Shown piece after piece: positions 3,932 to 5,644 of a stretch of 5,644 nt of DNA (its first letter is position 1; every line of letters starts with the position of its first letter). The DNA is taken from NCBI GenBank assembly GCA_026225435.1, contig JAMFST010000048.1, positions 1-5,644 of the forward strand. The letters run 5' to 3'. Both the position numbers and the translations under genes were made by a program. This DNA is from Labilithrix luteola. Its GTDB lineage: Bacteria > Myxococcota_A > Polyangia > Polyangiales > Polyangiaceae. The notes under the pieces are model-generated. The model was not told the DNA's origin. It saw nothing but the letters and a program-made list of their open reading frames with translations, and did no database searches.

Positions 3932-5644
3932 CTATGCCGAACGGGGTGTCTGGCCAGTTAATTGGGGAGTTTTTGCGTCGGCGGTCAACATAGCGATGAA
4001 CTCGGCGAGCGGAAGAGCCCCGAGCTCGCCCTTGTCGCGGGAACGGATGCCGACCGCCTCGCTCTCCGCTTCCTTCACGCCGACGACGGCGAGGTACGGG
4101 TAGCGAGCGAGGCGCGCGTTGCGGATCTTGGCGCCCAGCTTGTCCTGCCCGTCGTCGACATCTGCGCGGAACCCCAGCGATTTCAGCTGCCGGTGGACCT
4201 TGTTGGCGTACTCGTTGGCCACCTCGGTGACGGAGATGACCATGACCTGCCGCGGGGAGATCCAGGTCGGGAAATTCCCGCCGCAGTGCTCGAGATAGAC
4301 GCTGAAGAAGCGCTCCAGCGACCCGAAGACGGCGCGGTGCAGCATGACCGGCCGGTGCGGCTGGCCGTCGGCGCCGGTGTACGAAAGATCGAACCGCTCG
4401 GGGAGGTTCGGATCGTACTGCATCGTCCCGACCTGCCAGCTCCGCTTGATCGCGTCCTTCACGTGGAACTCGATCTTGGGGCCGTAGAAGGCGCCTTCGC
4501 CGGGGATGATCTCGAAGGAGAGCCCCGCCTGCTCGAGGCCGACCTGGAGCGCCTTCTCCGAGCGGTCCCACAGCTCGTCCGACCCGATGCGCTTCTCCGG
4601 ACGGGTCGCCAGCTTCACGTCGATGTCGGTGAAGCCGAAGGCGCCGTACACCTCGTGGAACAGATCCATGAACGCGGAGATCTCGCCGGCGACCTGCTCC
4701 TCGGTGCAGAAGATGTGACCGTCGTCCTGGGCGAAGCTGCGCACGCGCGACAGGCCGTGGACCACGCCGCCGCGCTCGTAACGGTGCAGGCGCCCGAAGT
4801 CGGCCATGCGCCAGGGGAGCTCGCGGTAGCTGCGGCGGCGCGAGCCGAAGATGATGCAGTGGCTCGGGCAGTTCATCGGCTTGAGGGCGAAGCTGTCGTC
4901 CTGCAGCTCCTTGTGCACGTCTGCTGCCGCTTGCGCCGCCCCGCCGCTGGCGAGAGCGGCTGCCCGCTGCGCCGCGGTCTTCTCGTCCAGACCGAGCTGA
5001 TCCTCGGTCCACACGCGGAACATGTTCTCGTTGTAGTTGCCGAGGTGGCCGCTGGTGCGGAACAGCTTCGGGTCGAAGATCTGCGGGGTGATGACCTCCT
5101 CGTAGCCGTGCACCTCGTACAGACCGCGGATGTACTGAACCATCCGGTTGTAGACGAACGCCCCCTTCGGCAAGAAGAAGGGCATCGCCGGGCTGACCTG
5201 GTCGAACAGGAAGAGGTCGAGCTCCTTGCCCAGCTTGCGGTGGTCGCGCGCCTTGGCCTCCTCGAGGTTCTTCAGGTGCGCCTCCAGCTCCTCCTTGGTG
5301 GCGAAGGCGGTGCCGTAGATGCGCTGGAGCATCGGGTTCTTCTCGTCGCCACGCCAGTACGCGCCGGCGACGCTCTGCAGCTTCACCGCCTTCAGGTACC
5401 CGGTGGTGGGGACGTGCGGCCCCTCGCAGACGTCGAACCACTCGCTGTTGTCGTTGGCGCGGCCGTGGCGGTAGATCGAGATCTCCTCCCCCTCGGGGAT
5501 GGCGCGGATGATCTCCTGCTTGAAGGTCTCGCCCATCTTGCCGAAGGTCTCGAGCGCCTCCTCTCGCGACATGACCTCCCGGCGGAAGGGGCTGTTCGCC
5601 TTCACGATCTCGATCATCTTCTTCTCGATGGTCGCCAGGGCCTC
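3932..5644 (-). CDS. thrS: Threonyl-tRNA synthetase, N-terminal part missing
   Basis: ThrRS is a cytoplasmic class II enzyme that charges tRNA-Thr and hydrolyses Ser-tRNA-Thr in its editing domain. The 570 visible codons lack about the first 109 residues relative to E. coli: the TGS domain and the first editing motif lie beyond the right edge. The second editing motif, CEGPH, is present (Cys codon 5426-5428, His codon 5414-5416). All three zinc ligands that bind the threonine substrate are kept: Cys in KPMNCPSH (4868-4870), His in DDGHIFC (4715-4717) and His in the HRAVFGSLERF motif 3 (4337-4339). Motif 2 is RVRSFAQDDGHIFC. The anticodon-binding domain is at the C-terminus (VMVISVTEVANEYA, YLAVVGVKEAE, VGIRSRDKGELG). 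By the spacing of these residues the protein carries about 34 extra residues compared with E. coli, in an Ala-rich stretch before KPMNC. infC follows after 101 bases. Confidence 0.97.
   Translation of the reverse strand, partial: EALATIEKKMIEIVKANSPFRREVMSREEALETFGKMGETFKQEIIRAIPEGEEISIYRHGRANDNSEWFDVCEGPHVPTTGYLKAVKLQSVAGAYWRGDEKNPMLQRIYGTAFATKEELEAHLKNLEEAKARDHRKLGKELDLFLFDQVSPAMPFFLPKGAFVYNRMVQYIRGLYEVHGYEEVITPQIFDPKLFRTSGHLGNYNENMFRVWTEDQLGLDEKTAAQRAAALASGGAAQAAADVHKELQDDSFALKPMNCPSHCIIFGSRRRSYRELPWRMADFGRLHRYERGGVVHGLSRVRSFAQDDGHIFCTEEQVAGEISAFMDLFHEVYGAFGFTDIDVKLATRPEKRIGSDELWDRSEKALQVGLEQAGLSFEIIPGEGAFYGPKIEFHVKDAIKRSWQVGTMQYDPNLPERFDLSYTGADGQPHRPVMLHRAVFGSLERFFSVYLEHCGGNFPTWISPRQVMVISVTEVANEYANKVHRQLKSLGFRADVDDGQDKLGAKIRNARLARYPYLAVVGVKEAESEAVGIRSRDKGELGALPLAEFIAMLTADAKTPQLTGQTPRSA

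Noticed and set aside
3066..5441. An apparent 791-codon frame fusing infC to an upstream domain
   Set aside because: Everything before about 3830 is thrS read in the wrong frame (Arg/Gly/Pro-rich). The thrS frame has all catalytic motifs and ends at 3932.

Overview
This is a GC-rich segment in which every gene I can support lies on the minus strand, so transcription runs from high to low coordinates. The gene order is thrS (5' end outside the window), infC, an unrecognised membrane protein, a trypsin-fold lipoprotein, mraZ, then rsmH (3' end outside the window). Three points suggest a deltaproteobacterium of the Myxococcota type: the base composition, an IF3 with a long charged C-terminal extension like that of Myxococcus Dsg, and a lipoprotein ending in the Cys-rich module common in myxobacterial exported proteins. 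I cannot name the genus.

Right half (2995-5644): thrS and infC encode threonyl-tRNA synthetase and translation initiation factor IF3, a classical pair. The 101-base spacer between them holds a strong GC hairpin, a pair of mutually exclusive hairpins and a 22-codon Arg-rich reading frame. A terminator-like hairpin follows infC, and the usual next genes rpmI and rplT (L35, L20) are absent.

Middle (989-2994): this is accessory material between two housekeeping blocks. A four-helix membrane protein of unknown function is followed by a lipoprotein that keeps the chymotrypsin-fold framework but has Arg in place of the catalytic His and Pro in place of the catalytic Ser, so it is probably a pseudoprotease. 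Several palindromes lie in the spacers.

Left end (1-860): this is the start of the division and cell wall (dcw) cluster. A near-consensus sigma70 promoter (TTGACA, 17 bases, TATGGT) is followed at once by three GTGG/GTGC repeats at exact 10-base spacing, which looks like the autoregulatory operator of MraZ. An inverted repeat abuts the -35 box and probably separates the cluster from the lipoprotein gene. mraZ is followed by rsmH, whose best start is a GTG behind a perfect AGGAGG.

The long plus-strand open frames are antisense shadows typical of GC-rich DNA. I found no tRNA, rRNA, CRISPR array or insertion sequence.
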